NCBI GenBank assembly: GCA_038900335.1
Contig: JBBMRB010000010.1
Location: forward strand, 85,213 to 149,212
DNA: 64,000 nt
From: Rs1 sp038900335
GTDB lineage: Bacteria; Pseudomonadota; Gammaproteobacteria; Pseudomonadales; Balneatricaceae
Direction of reading: 5' to 3'
In this document: positions 55,403 through 63,737 of the stretch, piece by piece
Layout of the letters: every line of letters starts with the position of its first letter
Position numbering within the stretch: position 1 is the first letter of the stretch
Program-made: the position numbers and the translations under genes
Notes under the pieces: generated by a model
The model's input: only the letters and a program-made list of their open reading frames with translations
Told to the model about the DNA's origin: nothing
Databases searched by the model: none

Positions 55403-55500
55403 ATAGCTGGAGAACTTCCCCTTTCTTTAGCTGTAATTATTATGTTGATAGCCTCAGTACAGACACGTTATCCAAAACTACTGTACTGAGGCATGATCTT
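55403..55500 (+). ncRNA. Candidate ErsA/Spot 42-like small RNA
   Basis: In this genus group the polA-engB gap carries an Hfq-type sRNA: Spot 42 in enterics, ErsA in Pseudomonas (known synteny). Here a stem closes with TAGCT / AGCTG and extends to ATAATTATAGCT / AGCTGTAATTAT, presenting a 20-nt pyrimidine-rich loop with CTTCCCCTTTCTTT. A second perfect 12-bp hairpin GCCTCAGTACAG / CTGTACTGAGGC (55451-55492) could be the terminator. The run after it is only moderately T-rich (ATGATCTTATCTTTACTC), so the 3' end is uncertain. There is no coding frame. Confidence 0.5.
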
Positions 55501-55504
55501 ATCT

Positions 55505-56149
55505 TTACTCTTCTATAAATTCTTCTAAGTCGCTCGGTAACATCCAACTATTTAGCTGATCTTTTAATCTATCAATACCATCAAACTTTAAAGCAGAGAA
55601 TGTTTGCAGAGTTACTTTATCGCCTAGCTCTTGAGTCAGCGCTTTTTTAAGGGTTAATAAAGTGGATTGCGCAGGGCCTCTTTTAAGTTTATCAGACTTA
55701 GTTAGCAAGACATGCAACGGTACTTGAGTAGATTGACACCACTGCACCATCATATGGTCAAACTCTTTCATTGGGTGGCGTATATCCATTACCAGTACAA
55801 CACCCTTTAAGCTATGACGCTGTTGTAAGTATTGATCGAGATGCTTTTGCCAGTGCTCTTTCATCGCAATAGGGACTTTAGCGTAACCATAACCCGGCAA
55901 ATCTACCAGTCTGGTGTTTTCAACATTGAGATCAAAAAAATTGATCAATTGAGTACGACCAGGAGTTTTTGAGGTGCGTGCCAGCTTTTTGTTGTTAGTC
56001 AGTGTATTAATCGCACTAGACTTACCTGCATTAGAGCGACCAGCAAATGCGACTTCTGCGCCGGTGTCTTCTGGGCATTGACTAAGCTTACTCGCACTGG
56101 TTAAAAACTTAGCCGAGTTGTAAAAAATTGTATTCTCTTGATTTGACAT
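55505..56149 (-). CDS. engB: Ribosome biogenesis GTPase EngB (YihA/YsxC)
   Basis: 214-aa GTPase for large-subunit assembly. G1 is GRSNAGKSSAIN, G3 is LVDLPGYGYA and G4 is LLTKSDKL; G5 SALKFDG follows. Short N- and C-terminal extensions are normal. It is convergent with polA and divergent from cytochrome c4, an order shared with Pseudomonas. Confidence 0.96.
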   Translation of the reverse strand: MSNQENTIFYNSAKFLTSASKLSQCPEDTGAEVAFAGRSNAGKSSAINTLTNNKKLARTSKTPGRTQLINFFDLNVENTRLVDLPGYGYAKVPIAMKEHWQKHLDQYLQQRHSLKGVVLVMDIRHPMKEFDHMMVQWCQSTQVPLHVLLTKSDKLKRGPAQSTLLTLKKALTQELGDKVTLQTFSALKFDGIDRLKDQLNSWMLPSDLEEFIEE

Positions 56150-56354
56150 TAAATATCTTTCCCAAAATTGACCTAAACGACATTATTCGTTCCAGCTTGC
56201 TGGAATATTGTTGTATACTAGATGAAAATTATCTTGTAGTACCTTATTTTCAAAGGTTAACTGCAACAAAAACTATAATTGGCCCTAATTGTACTATTTT
56301 GTAAAGTTAAGGGTACATAATATCGTGTATTTTAGAAGAGAGTATCAGTTAATT

Positions 56355-56957
56355 ATGAATAAAATTCTAATTGGCCTGGTGTTGAGCCTTACAGCATCAA
56401 CTTATGTTTATTCGGCAGGCGATGCGGCGGCGGGTAAAGAAAAAGCAGTGGCTTGTGGTGTTTGCCACGGTGCTGATGGCAACAGTGAAGTGGGTAATTT
56501 TCCTAAGCTAGCTGGTCAAAATGCCAAGTATCTATTAAAACAGTTGTCTGCAATTCAATCTGGTGAGCGTGAAGTTCCAGAGATGGCTGGCCAATTGGAT
56601 GGTAAAAATGAGCAAGATCTTGAAGATATGGCTGCTTACTTTGCTAAGCAGACTGTTCGTGGCGGCAAAACTGCGTTAGATCAGCTAGAGCTAGGTCAAA
56701 AAATATACCGTGCCGGTATTGCAGATAAGCAAGTACCTGCATGTACCGCTTGTCATGGCGCAAACGGTCAAGGGTTAGGCTCTGCTGGTTTCCCTACATT
56801 GACAGGGCAACATGCTGCATATACTGAAAAGCAATTAAAAAGCTTTAGAGTAATGTCGCGCACTAATGATCCAAATGAAATGATGAGAGATATCGCCTCT
56901 CGTCTAAGTGATGTTGAAATTAAAGCAGTTGCCAGTTATATCCAAGGCCTGCATTAA
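56355..56957 (+). CDS. Dihaem cytochrome c4
   Basis: 200-aa exported protein with a signal peptide (1-20, ending TYVYSA). Two class I cytochrome c domains carry CGVCH (34-38) and CTACH (130-134). Axial Met candidates are EMAGQ and one in the second half (VMSRT or PNEM). It is a periplasmic electron carrier to terminal oxidases. ATG 56355 is used because the longer frame from 56289 would bury the signal peptide. It lies between engB and dsbA as in pseudomonads. Confidence 0.93.
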   Translation: MNKILIGLVLSLTASTYVYSAGDAAAGKEKAVACGVCHGADGNSEVGNFPKLAGQNAKYLLKQLSAIQSGEREVPEMAGQLDGKNEQDLEDMAAYFAKQTVRGGKTALDQLELGQKIYRAGIADKQVPACTACHGANGQGLGSAGFPTLTGQHAAYTEKQLKSFRVMSRTNDPNEMMRDIASRLSDVEIKAVASYIQGLH

Positions 56958-56971
56958 ATTTAACGTTTAAT

Positions 56972-56997
56972 AAAAAAGGTAGCTTAGGCTGCCTTTT
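56972..56997 (+). terminator. Terminator after cytochrome c4
   Basis: AAAAAAGGTAGC, loop TTAG, GCTGCCTTTTTT: a six-pair GC core (one G-T pair) extended by A-T pairs and ending in a T run. Confidence 0.88.
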
Positions 56998-57063
56998 TTA
57001 TTGCCTAGCGTCTGTGAAGTTAGCAAAATATGCTGTTTATGCGCAATGCTAATGTCAGGATGA

Positions 57064-57090
57064 GAACTTTTTAGTATTACGTTAGTCTCA
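57064..57090 (+). promoter_or_regulatory. SigmaE/AlgU-type promoter for dsbA
   Basis: GAACTT (57064-57069), a 16-bp spacer, then TCTCA (57086-57090), about 44 bp before dsbA. It has the same spacing as the element before the candidate sRNA. dsbA is an envelope-stress gene in other gammaproteobacteria, which supports the call. Confidence 0.6.
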
Positions 57091-57133
57091 ACCTTAATAA
57101 ATTTATTATTACTTAGAACTAAAAGGAATCTAT

Positions 57134-57979
57134 ATGTTTTATAAAAAGATAGCAGTATCGGCGCTAGCGTTAGCTATATCTGGAACTGCTTTTGCTGCTG
57201 ACTTTAAAGTAGGGGATGATTACATACTCACAGGTGCTGTTGCATCAACTGCGCAAAAGGTGCAAGTGACTGAGTATTTCGGTTATTGGTGTCCTCACTG
57301 TAATAACTTTGAGCCGCTATTAGAGCAGTGGTTAGAAGAAAAAGCCGACAGTATTGAGTTTTCAAGAGTGCCTGTTGCTTTTAGTACGCGTAGCCAAAAC
57401 CAAGTATTAGCGCAAAAAGCCTATTATGTCGGCAAGCAAGTGAAGCTGCAGAAATCAGTAGATTCTACAATGTTTGACTTTTACCATAAATATGGCCGAC
57501 TAGCATCTTCGTTTAAAGATATAGATAAAATACAAGCTGACCCTGCAGCATGTACAGCTGAAGTTAATGGTTTAGTTGATCGTGCTCAAAAGCAAAGCGC
57601 GCAGTCGAATAAGCCATTTGATGTAGCGAGTGTCACTGCATATCTCAATGAAAATGTATGTAACACCGATGCTAGAGGCTGGGCACTGCTTAAATTGTCA
57701 AAAGAATCTCGTGGTAGCATTAGCAATGAAGAAACACTGCAAGGTGTTATGGCTATTGCTGGAGTCGATACAGAAAAATTCTCTAAGCGCTTAGAATCGT
57801 TTTCAATGACATCTGCAATGGCTGCCGGTAATAAAAAAGCAGAAATATTAGGAATTGATAGTGTTCCAACACTAGTCATTAACGATAAATATCGTGTGAC
57901 CTCTGCTAAAGGCTTTCAGCACATGCTTGATGTTGTTGAGTTCTTGATAGAAAAGGAAGAGGCTGAAGTTAAAAAATAA
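57134..57979 (+). CDS. dsbA: Thiol:disulfide interchange protein DsbA, with insertion
   Basis: Periplasmic disulfide donor of 281 aa, longer than the usual 205-215. Signal peptide 1-21 (SGTAFAA). Active site WCPHC with Cys53 and Cys56. The cis-Pro loop is SVPTLVIN (243-250). The extra length sits in the helical domain (about residues 130-205) and includes two more cysteines, Cys140 (AACTAEV) and Cys176 (ENVCNT), which may pair with each other. AAGGAA lies 6-7 nt before ATG 57134. Preceded by a sigmaE-type promoter and followed by a diguanylate cyclase. Confidence 0.92.
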   Translation: MFYKKIAVSALALAISGTAFAADFKVGDDYILTGAVASTAQKVQVTEYFGYWCPHCNNFEPLLEQWLEEKADSIEFSRVPVAFSTRSQNQVLAQKAYYVGKQVKLQKSVDSTMFDFYHKYGRLASSFKDIDKIQADPAACTAEVNGLVDRAQKQSAQSNKPFDVASVTAYLNENVCNTDARGWALLKLSKESRGSISNEETLQGVMAIAGVDTEKFSKRLESFSMTSAMAAGNKKAEILGIDSVPTLVINDKYRVTSAKGFQHMLDVVEFLIEKEEAEVKK

Positions 57980-57988
57980 TTCTATAGC

Positions 57989-58034
57989 AAAGGTAAGTGA
58001 GTTATTATTAATATAATTAACTTGCCTTTATTTT
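57989..58034 (+). terminator. Terminator after dsbA
   Basis: AAAGG-T-AAGT pairs with ACTT-G-CCTTT across a 23-nt AT-rich loop and is followed by ATTTTAC. Moderate rho-independent terminator. Confidence 0.55.
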
Positions 58035-58115
58035 ACGCATCCACTGTTCAATTAAGTGTAAATAAGGTATTGATATAGTTTATTAAATAGTTTTTAAAGC
58101 TGAGAAGTTAACACT

Positions 58116-59585
58116 ATGAGTCAGGGAATAGAAGAATCATTTTTTGTGTTTTTACACATACTGCTTAAAGGATTAGAAGGTCACAGTGCTTCTTTAGATA
58201 CCAACCTCAATGCATTACGACGCCATATGCTTGAGTCTAAACATGAGCTCCCCGAAGAATTAGTTAATAACATTGAGTACGATATACGGATATTGCATTT
58301 AGAGCGCCAGGAGTCCTGCCAAGACTTTCTTGATGTTTTAGAAGCATGGTGTGTTAGCCTTAAAAAAAATAAATTTAATTCAGAAAAACAACTTCAACTA
58401 GATGATGTCAGTGCTGAGTTGAAAAGTTCAAAAACACTGGTTTATCAACTGCCTAATCAGTTCAAAGTATTGATGGAACTGCAAAATATAGCAGATAAAT
58501 CGACGCATTTATTAGAGCGAAAAGAAGCGCCTGATACTGGCACCTTGGTGTGCATTGCCAATGAAATGATTAATCTACTGAGTCACATCACTCCTTCTAA
58601 AGGCGCTAGCGATAATCATCAAGCATTATTAACTCAACTTGAAACAGGCATAGAAATTGATAAGTTGCCGGTGGTTATTTATAAAATTTCAGAGTTAATC
58701 GAGTCAGCTTTAGCCCTTAAAGGCGATGACTTTTCGAACTATCTACAAAGTATCAATAAGCAGTTAAGCGAAGTTCAAGATTTTATTTCAAAGACACAAA
58801 ATATTGATGGTGAAAGTGCCGTGTTTCGCGATGCTGCGGATACTAAGGTGCGCGAAGGGGTTGATAATATTAGAGCCTCTGTTAGTAGTGCGCAGGATAT
58901 AGCGTCACTACAGTCTCAGCTGTCAGAGCAGCTCAATGATATTGTCTGTGCGATGGACGTTTTACAAGAACAAGAAAAAACACGAGAAAGCAATCTGCAG
59001 AAAAACTACGATGCTTTAAAACAGCGTGTCAGTACGATGGAAGATGAAGCTGAACATGTTCAAGAATACATAGAGGAAGAGAGAAAACAAGCACGTCAAG
59101 ATGCGTTGACCGCCCTGCCTAATCGCATGGCCTATAACGAAATCATTAGTCATCAATTAGCAACTTTTCAGCGCTATAAGACACCGCTAAGTCTTGTGGT
59201 ATGCGATCTTGATCACTTTAAAGATGTAAATGATAATTATGGGCACTTAGCGGGTGATAAAGTACTTAGCTTGGTGGCTAAAATCCTCAGCAAGGGGACA
59301 CGTGCCTCTGATTTTGTAACGCGTTATGGTGGCGAGGAATTTGCAATAATAATACCTTCAACAGGCGCAGAAGAAGCGGCGCAAGTGATGGATAAGATAA
59401 GACGTATTATCTGTAAAAGTCCATTTAACTATAGAGGGGAGCCTATCTCTATTTCAATGTCATTTGGTATTAGTGAGGCACAAGTGGGAGATTCTGCTGA
59501 AATGCTTTTCTCTCGTGCCGATGCTGCTTTATATACAGCAAAGCACGCTGGGCGTAATGCGATAAAAATTAGTGGTGGAGATTAA
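58116..59585 (+). CDS. Diguanylate cyclase with helical N-terminal domain
   Basis: 489-aa soluble protein. Residues 1-310 are predicted helical with coiled-coil stretches (about 265-330: KTRESNLQKNYDALKQRVST); no known sensor domain is recognised. The GGDEF domain (about 325-485) opens DALTALPNRMAYNE and has an intact RYGGEEF active site, preceded by RASD five residues upstream, the c-di-GMP inhibitory site. An active, feedback-inhibited cyclase is likely. Pseudomonads have a GGDEF gene at the same place after dsbA (DgcH/PA5487, from memory). Confidence 0.9.
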   Translation: MSQGIEESFFVFLHILLKGLEGHSASLDTNLNALRRHMLESKHELPEELVNNIEYDIRILHLERQESCQDFLDVLEAWCVSLKKNKFNSEKQLQLDDVSAELKSSKTLVYQLPNQFKVLMELQNIADKSTHLLERKEAPDTGTLVCIANEMINLLSHITPSKGASDNHQALLTQLETGIEIDKLPVVIYKISELIESALALKGDDFSNYLQSINKQLSEVQDFISKTQNIDGESAVFRDAADTKVREGVDNIRASVSSAQDIASLQSQLSEQLNDIVCAMDVLQEQEKTRESNLQKNYDALKQRVSTMEDEAEHVQEYIEEERKQARQDALTALPNRMAYNEIISHQLATFQRYKTPLSLVVCDLDHFKDVNDNYGHLAGDKVLSLVAKILSKGTRASDFVTRYGGEEFAIIIPSTGAEEAAQVMDKIRRIICKSPFNYRGEPISISMSFGISEAQVGDSAEMLFSRADAALYTAKHAGRNAIKISGGD

Positions 59586-59729
59586 TCATTTCACTAGCAG
59601 TTATAAAGTATAGAAGCAGACCTTTAAATAGACTAAACTGCCGCTTTATGTGTTGTCACTCGTTAGATGTTAGTTATATAGCAGGTACAGCACGGATTAT
59701 AATTAATCTTATTTGTAAGGTAGCTTAAA

Positions 59730-61358
59730 GTGCAACGTTTTTTTAGAGGCTTAAAGATTGGCTATATATTCATTAGTTACCGTTTAGACACATTTCTGGA
59801 AAGCCTCGCTCTGCCTTGGTATGTCAAAATATTTCTCTATATTATGCCTTGGCGCTATTTTATTGCTGCTAAAGAGCCTAGAGGTGTCCGTTTAAGGCTC
59901 GCGCTTGAAAACCTTGGGCCTGTGTTCGTTAAATTTGGGCAAGTCTTGTCAACCAGAAGAGATTTGCTGCCATTAGATGTTGCTGATGAACTAAAGTATT
60001 TACAAGACCGAGTACCTGCCTTTTCAGGTGAAACTTCAACAGCAATTATTGAAAAAGCACTAGGCAAATCGGTAGGTGAGTTATTTGCTGCATTTGATGT
60101 CCAGCCCTTGGCGTCTGCTTCCGTAGCACAAGTTCATACTGCCGAATTTTTCACCGGTGAAAAAGCGGTCATAAAAGTGATTCGCCCCGGGATCGAAAAA
60201 GTCATCAAAAAAGATATTGCGTTGTTGTTCTTATTAGCTCATAGCATCGAGGCGCTTTGGTCTGAAGGCAAGCGCCTTCATTTGATCGAGGTTGTAGAAG
60301 AGTACGCACTTAGTTTAGAAGACGAGCTGGATTTAAGAAAAGAGGCGGCTAATGCCTCCCAACTCAGAAGGAATTTTGAAGGTTCTAGCGTGCTTTATAT
60401 CCCAGAAATATATTGGGATTACACAAGAAAGAACGTGCTGGTGATGGAGCGTATTTCTGGCGCGCCAGTTGCTGATATAGAACAGCTAAATGCTCATAAT
60501 GTTGACATGAAATTGCTGGCAGAGCGTGGTGTCGAGATCTTTTTCACACAAGTGTTCCGCGATAGTTTTTTTCATGCAGATATGCATCCAGGTAATATTT
60601 TTGTCTCGCTAGACTCGCCTGCAGACCCACAATATATCGCCGTTGATTTTGGCATTATTGGCTCGTTAACAACAGAAGATCAAAGTTATCTTGCTCGTAA
60701 CTTGTTAGCGTTCTTTACCCGCGATTATCGGCAAGTTGCCCAGCTTCATATAGATTCAGGCTGGGTGCCGGCACAGACCAATGTAACCGCTTTTGAAACG
60801 GCTATTCGCAGTGTTTGTGAGCCAATATTCGAAAAGCCTCTCAAAGATATATCTTTTGGCCAGGTATTATTAGGATTGTTCCAAACGGCACGCCGCTTTC
60901 ATATGGAAGTACAGCCACAGTTAGTCTTATTGCAAAAGACATTATTGAATATAGAAGGTTTAGGCCGCCAGCTCTACCCAGATTTAGATTTATGGGAAAC
61001 AGGTAAGCCTTATCTAGAGTCTTGGATGAAAGAGCGAGTAGGACCTAAAGCTGTCGCAAAAACGATTATGCAACAAGCGCCGGATTGGATTGAGAAACTA
61101 CCTCAGCTTCCCCAGCTTGCTTTTGATGTGCTTCAACAAAGTAAACAGCAGCACATTTTGCTTGAACAGAGAATGCTCAATGAGCAAAAGCGTCAGCAAC
61201 TAGCAGCAAAGAAACAAACTAAGAAGCGAATGATGATAGGAGTTTTATTGTTGTTGTCTGCTTATGTTGGCTACGAGCCTGCTAGAGAGCTATTGCAGCA
61301 GATAGAGTGGCAGGGCTGGTTGCTGGCAATGATTGCTTTTGTTGTGCTAATAAGATAA
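59730..61358 (+). CDS. ubiB: Ubiquinone biosynthesis kinase-like protein UbiB
   Basis: 542-aa ABC1/ADCK-family protein needed for ubiquinone synthesis; ATPase rather than a classic protein kinase. The KxGQ motif is VFVKFGQVLSTRRDLLP. Next come the nucleotide-binding Lys in EKAVIKVIRPGI, the catalytic loop FFHADMHPGNIFV and metal-binding AVDFGIIGSL. Two C-terminal membrane helices (about 500-515 and 527-541) anchor it. The start is GTG 59730 with AAGG about 9 nt upstream. In pseudomonads it is also followed by hisI-hisE-tat. Confidence 0.95.
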   Translation: MQRFFRGLKIGYIFISYRLDTFLESLALPWYVKIFLYIMPWRYFIAAKEPRGVRLRLALENLGPVFVKFGQVLSTRRDLLPLDVADELKYLQDRVPAFSGETSTAIIEKALGKSVGELFAAFDVQPLASASVAQVHTAEFFTGEKAVIKVIRPGIEKVIKKDIALLFLLAHSIEALWSEGKRLHLIEVVEEYALSLEDELDLRKEAANASQLRRNFEGSSVLYIPEIYWDYTRKNVLVMERISGAPVADIEQLNAHNVDMKLLAERGVEIFFTQVFRDSFFHADMHPGNIFVSLDSPADPQYIAVDFGIIGSLTTEDQSYLARNLLAFFTRDYRQVAQLHIDSGWVPAQTNVTAFETAIRSVCEPIFEKPLKDISFGQVLLGLFQTARRFHMEVQPQLVLLQKTLLNIEGLGRQLYPDLDLWETGKPYLESWMKERVGPKAVAKTIMQQAPDWIEKLPQLPQLAFDVLQQSKQQHILLEQRMLNEQKRQQLAAKKQTKKRMMIGVLLLLSAYVGYEPARELLQQIEWQGWLLAMIAFVVLIR

Positions 61359-61431
61359 AAGATATAACCAAGTTTTGGCTATCTAAAACATTGAAAAGAT
61401 TTAAAAAGCCCCAATAAAAGAAGAGAATACA

Positions 61432-61821
61432 ATGAATAATACATGGCTAGATGAGCTTAAGTGGGATGAGAAAGGACTGATCCCTGCAATCGCTCAAGAT
61501 CATATCACTGGTAAAGTGTTAATGTTTGCATGGATGAACCGAGAGTCCTTAGCACTAACGGTTAAACAAAAAAATGCAGTATATTGGTCTAGGTCACGTG
61601 CAAAGTTGTGGCGAAAAGGCGAAGAGTCAGGTCATCAGCAAAATGTTGTCGAATTAAGTGTCGATTGTGATAAAGATGTCATTTTGTTAAAAATTGATCA
61701 AGTTGGTGGTATTGCTTGCCATACAGGTAGAGAAAGCTGTTTCTATTTTGATTTGAAGGATGGGCAATGGCAGAGTAATTCACCTGTTATTAAAGAACCT
61801 TCTTCAATTTATAATAAGTAG
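61432..61821 (+). CDS. hisI: Phosphoribosyl-AMP cyclohydrolase
   Basis: 129-aa enzyme of histidine synthesis (third step). Conserved: VLMFAWMNRESL, YWSRSRAKLWRKGEESGH and the metal ligands in DCDKD and GGIACHTGRESCFY. It is a separate gene rather than the fused HisIE of enterics. It is followed 6 bp later by hisE, so the two are translated together. Confidence 0.96.
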   Translation: MNNTWLDELKWDEKGLIPAIAQDHITGKVLMFAWMNRESLALTVKQKNAVYWSRSRAKLWRKGEESGHQQNVVELSVDCDKDVILLKIDQVGGIACHTGRESCFYFDLKDGQWQSNSPVIKEPSSIYNK

Positions 61822-61827
61822 GCAAAA

Positions 61828-62160
61828 ATGAATAATGTATTGATAGAGTTAGCAGATATACTAGAAGAGCGTAAATCTGCTTCTAGTACAACTTCTTATG
61901 TAGCAAGTTTGCATGAGAAAGGTCTGAATAAAATTTTGGAAAAAGTAGGCGAAGAAGCCTTTGAAGTTGTTATAGCAGCGAAGGATGCGCAAATAAATCA
62001 AAATAATGATGATTTGGTTTATGAAACAGCTGATTTGTGGTTTCATACATTAGTGATGTTATCTCATGTAGGTGAACGCCCTGAAGCAGTATTGAAAGAG
62101 TTAGCAAGACGTTTTGATTTATCAGGTTTGGACGAGAAAGCGTCTAGAGTGTTAAAGTAG
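61828..62160 (+). CDS. hisE: Phosphoribosyl-ATP diphosphatase
   Basis: 110-aa MazG-fold pyrophosphatase of histidine synthesis (second step). SYVASLHEKGLNKILEKVGE and EEAFEVVIAAKD carry the acidic metal-binding residues, followed by VYETADLWFHTLVML. Located between hisI and tatA, the same linkage as in Pseudomonas. Confidence 0.95.
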   Translation: MNNVLIELADILEERKSASSTTSYVASLHEKGLNKILEKVGEEAFEVVIAAKDAQINQNNDDLVYETADLWFHTLVMLSHVGERPEAVLKELARRFDLSGLDEKASRVLK

Positions 62161-62219
62161 TTAATTTTGAATTGTTATTTTCCATAAAATTATAAATAGA
62201 ATGAGAGTAGGAGAGCAAT

Positions 62220-62489
62220 ATGGGTTTTGGTGGTGTAAGTCTTTGGCAATTAGCTATCGTATTAGGTATTGTTATTTTGCTTTTCGGAACAAAGAAACTT
62301 CGTAATATCGGTGGTGATCTAGGTAGTGCTGTAAAGGGCTTTAAAAAAGCAATGAGTGATGGCGTACTATCGGATGAAGATAAGAACAGTAAAAGCATTG
62401 AAGAGAAGAAAGATGCTGAGTTTGTTGAAACTGCTGCAAAAGTAGAAGTGACAGATAAAACCGAAAAAAACGTTGAAAATAAGTCATAG
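62220..62489 (+). CDS. tatA: Twin-arginine translocase subunit TatA
   Basis: 89-aa pore-forming subunit. A single N-terminal helix (about 6-20) is followed by the hinge FGTKKLRNIGGDLGSAVKGF and amphipathic helix, then a charged acidic tail. It begins MGFGGVSLWQLAIVLGIVIL. AGGAGAG lies just upstream. First gene of tatABC. Confidence 0.95.
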   Translation: MGFGGVSLWQLAIVLGIVILLFGTKKLRNIGGDLGSAVKGFKKAMSDGVLSDEDKNSKSIEEKKDAEFVETAAKVEVTDKTEKNVENKS

Positions 62490-62492
62490 GCA

Positions 62493-62849
62493 ATGCTAGA
62501 TATAGGCTTTGCTGAGATATTAATAGTCGCGGTTGTTGCGCTGGTTGTCCTAGGTCCTGAAAAATTACCGATGGCTATAAAAACGCTGGGTATGTGGATA
62601 GGTAAGGCGAAGCGCACAATTAGTGGTATCCAATCAGAGATTTCAGAAGAGCTTAGGCTGGATGAGCTCAAAAGAACAACAGCGGTTGCTAAAGAGCAGT
62701 TAGAAGGTGAGCTTGCTGAAATGAAAGCGCCCTTCGTTGATTCTGCGGCTGAAAAAACAGCTGTAAAACAGCCTGAAACAACTCAACTGAAAGATGAGGC
62801 TGTTCCGCTTGAAGAGCAAATAGTCTCGCTAGATAAGAAGTCCTCCTAA
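62493..62849 (+). CDS. tatB: Twin-arginine translocase subunit TatB
   Basis: 118-aa subunit that binds the twin-arginine substrate together with TatC. The family N-terminus MLDIGFAEILIVAVVALVVL is followed by GPEKLP and an amphipathic helix. It starts 3 bp after tatA and shares its last base with the start of tatC. Confidence 0.95.
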   Translation: MLDIGFAEILIVAVVALVVLGPEKLPMAIKTLGMWIGKAKRTISGIQSEISEELRLDELKRTTAVAKEQLEGELAEMKAPFVDSAAEKTAVKQPETTQLKDEAVPLEEQIVSLDKKSS

Positions 62850-63622
62850 TGAGTGAGCAACTAGGCTCTTCGCAAGAAGAGCAAGAGCCAGAACAATCTT
62901 TAACATCTCACCTTGTTGAGTTAAGACAGCGTTTGATTAGAGCGCTGATTACTATATTTGCCATATTTTTATGTTTGTTTTATTTTGCCAATGACCTGTA
63001 TACGATTGTATCTGAGCCGTTGACAGCGTTGTTGCCTGATGGCGCAACCATGATAGCAACAGATGTAACATCTCCCTTCTTTGCGCCGTTCAAATTGACA
63101 ATAGTATTATCGCTGTTTTTGGCAATGCCATTTATACTGCATCAATGCTGGAGTTTTATTTCACCTGGGCTTTATCGTCACGAAAAACGTTTGGCAATAC
63201 CGCTTCTGGTTTCAAGTATAGTGTTGTTTTATGCAGGGATCGCTTTTGCCTATTATGTAGTGTTCCCTTTATTGTTTGGCTTCTTTACTAGCATAGGGCC
63301 TGAAGGCGTAGCTATTATGACGGACATCAGTAGCTATTTAGATTTTGTGTTGAAGTTGTTTTTTGCGTTTGGTGTGGTATTTGAAATACCAATAGCAACA
63401 ATGCTGCTTATCTGGAGCGGTATAGCAACGGCTGAATCATTAAAATCAAAGCGCCCTTATATAGTCGTTGGTTGTTTTGTGGTTGGAATGTTGTTGACTC
63501 CGCCTGATATTGTATCGCAAAGTTTATTGGCACTACCTATGTGGTTGTTGTTTGAGCTTGGGATCATTATGTCAAAATTTGTTGTTAAGTCAGATGAGTC
63601 TGCGCAAACGGAAGATGCTTAA
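62849..63622 (+). CDS. tatC: Twin-arginine translocase subunit TatC
   Basis: 257-aa polytopic protein with six helices; the receptor for twin-arginine signal peptides. The N-terminal motif SLTSHLVELRQRLIRALI has the conserved Glu; FEIPIATMLLIWSG, RPYIVVGCFVVGMLLTPPDI and a cytoplasmic tail follow. It overlaps tatB by one base (TAATG). I see no clear terminator before the strong promoter downstream. Confidence 0.96.
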   Translation: MSEQLGSSQEEQEPEQSLTSHLVELRQRLIRALITIFAIFLCLFYFANDLYTIVSEPLTALLPDGATMIATDVTSPFFAPFKLTIVLSLFLAMPFILHQCWSFISPGLYRHEKRLAIPLLVSSIVLFYAGIAFAYYVVFPLLFGFFTSIGPEGVAIMTDISSYLDFVLKLFFAFGVVFEIPIATMLLIWSGIATAESLKSKRPYIVVGCFVVGMLLTPPDIVSQSLLALPMWLLFELGIIMSKFVVKSDESAQTEDA

Positions 63623-63702
63623 CAGTATAGATAGACGTATCCTGTATAATAGTATGAAAAACAGTCAGTTTTAGCCTTATTTTAATTAAATCAAATAAAG
63701 CG

Positions 63703-63730
63703 TTGACGCGCTGCAAAATCTCTATATAAT
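63703..63730 (+). promoter_or_regulatory. Strong sigma70 promoter of rRNA-operon type
   Basis: TTGACG (63703-63708), a 16-bp spacer and a perfect TATAAT (63725-63730). It is preceded by an AT-rich UP-element-like tract and followed by a GC-rich discriminator, TCGCCTCC. This combination is typical of rrn P1 promoters. Confidence 0.75.
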
Positions 63731-63737
63731 TCGCCTC

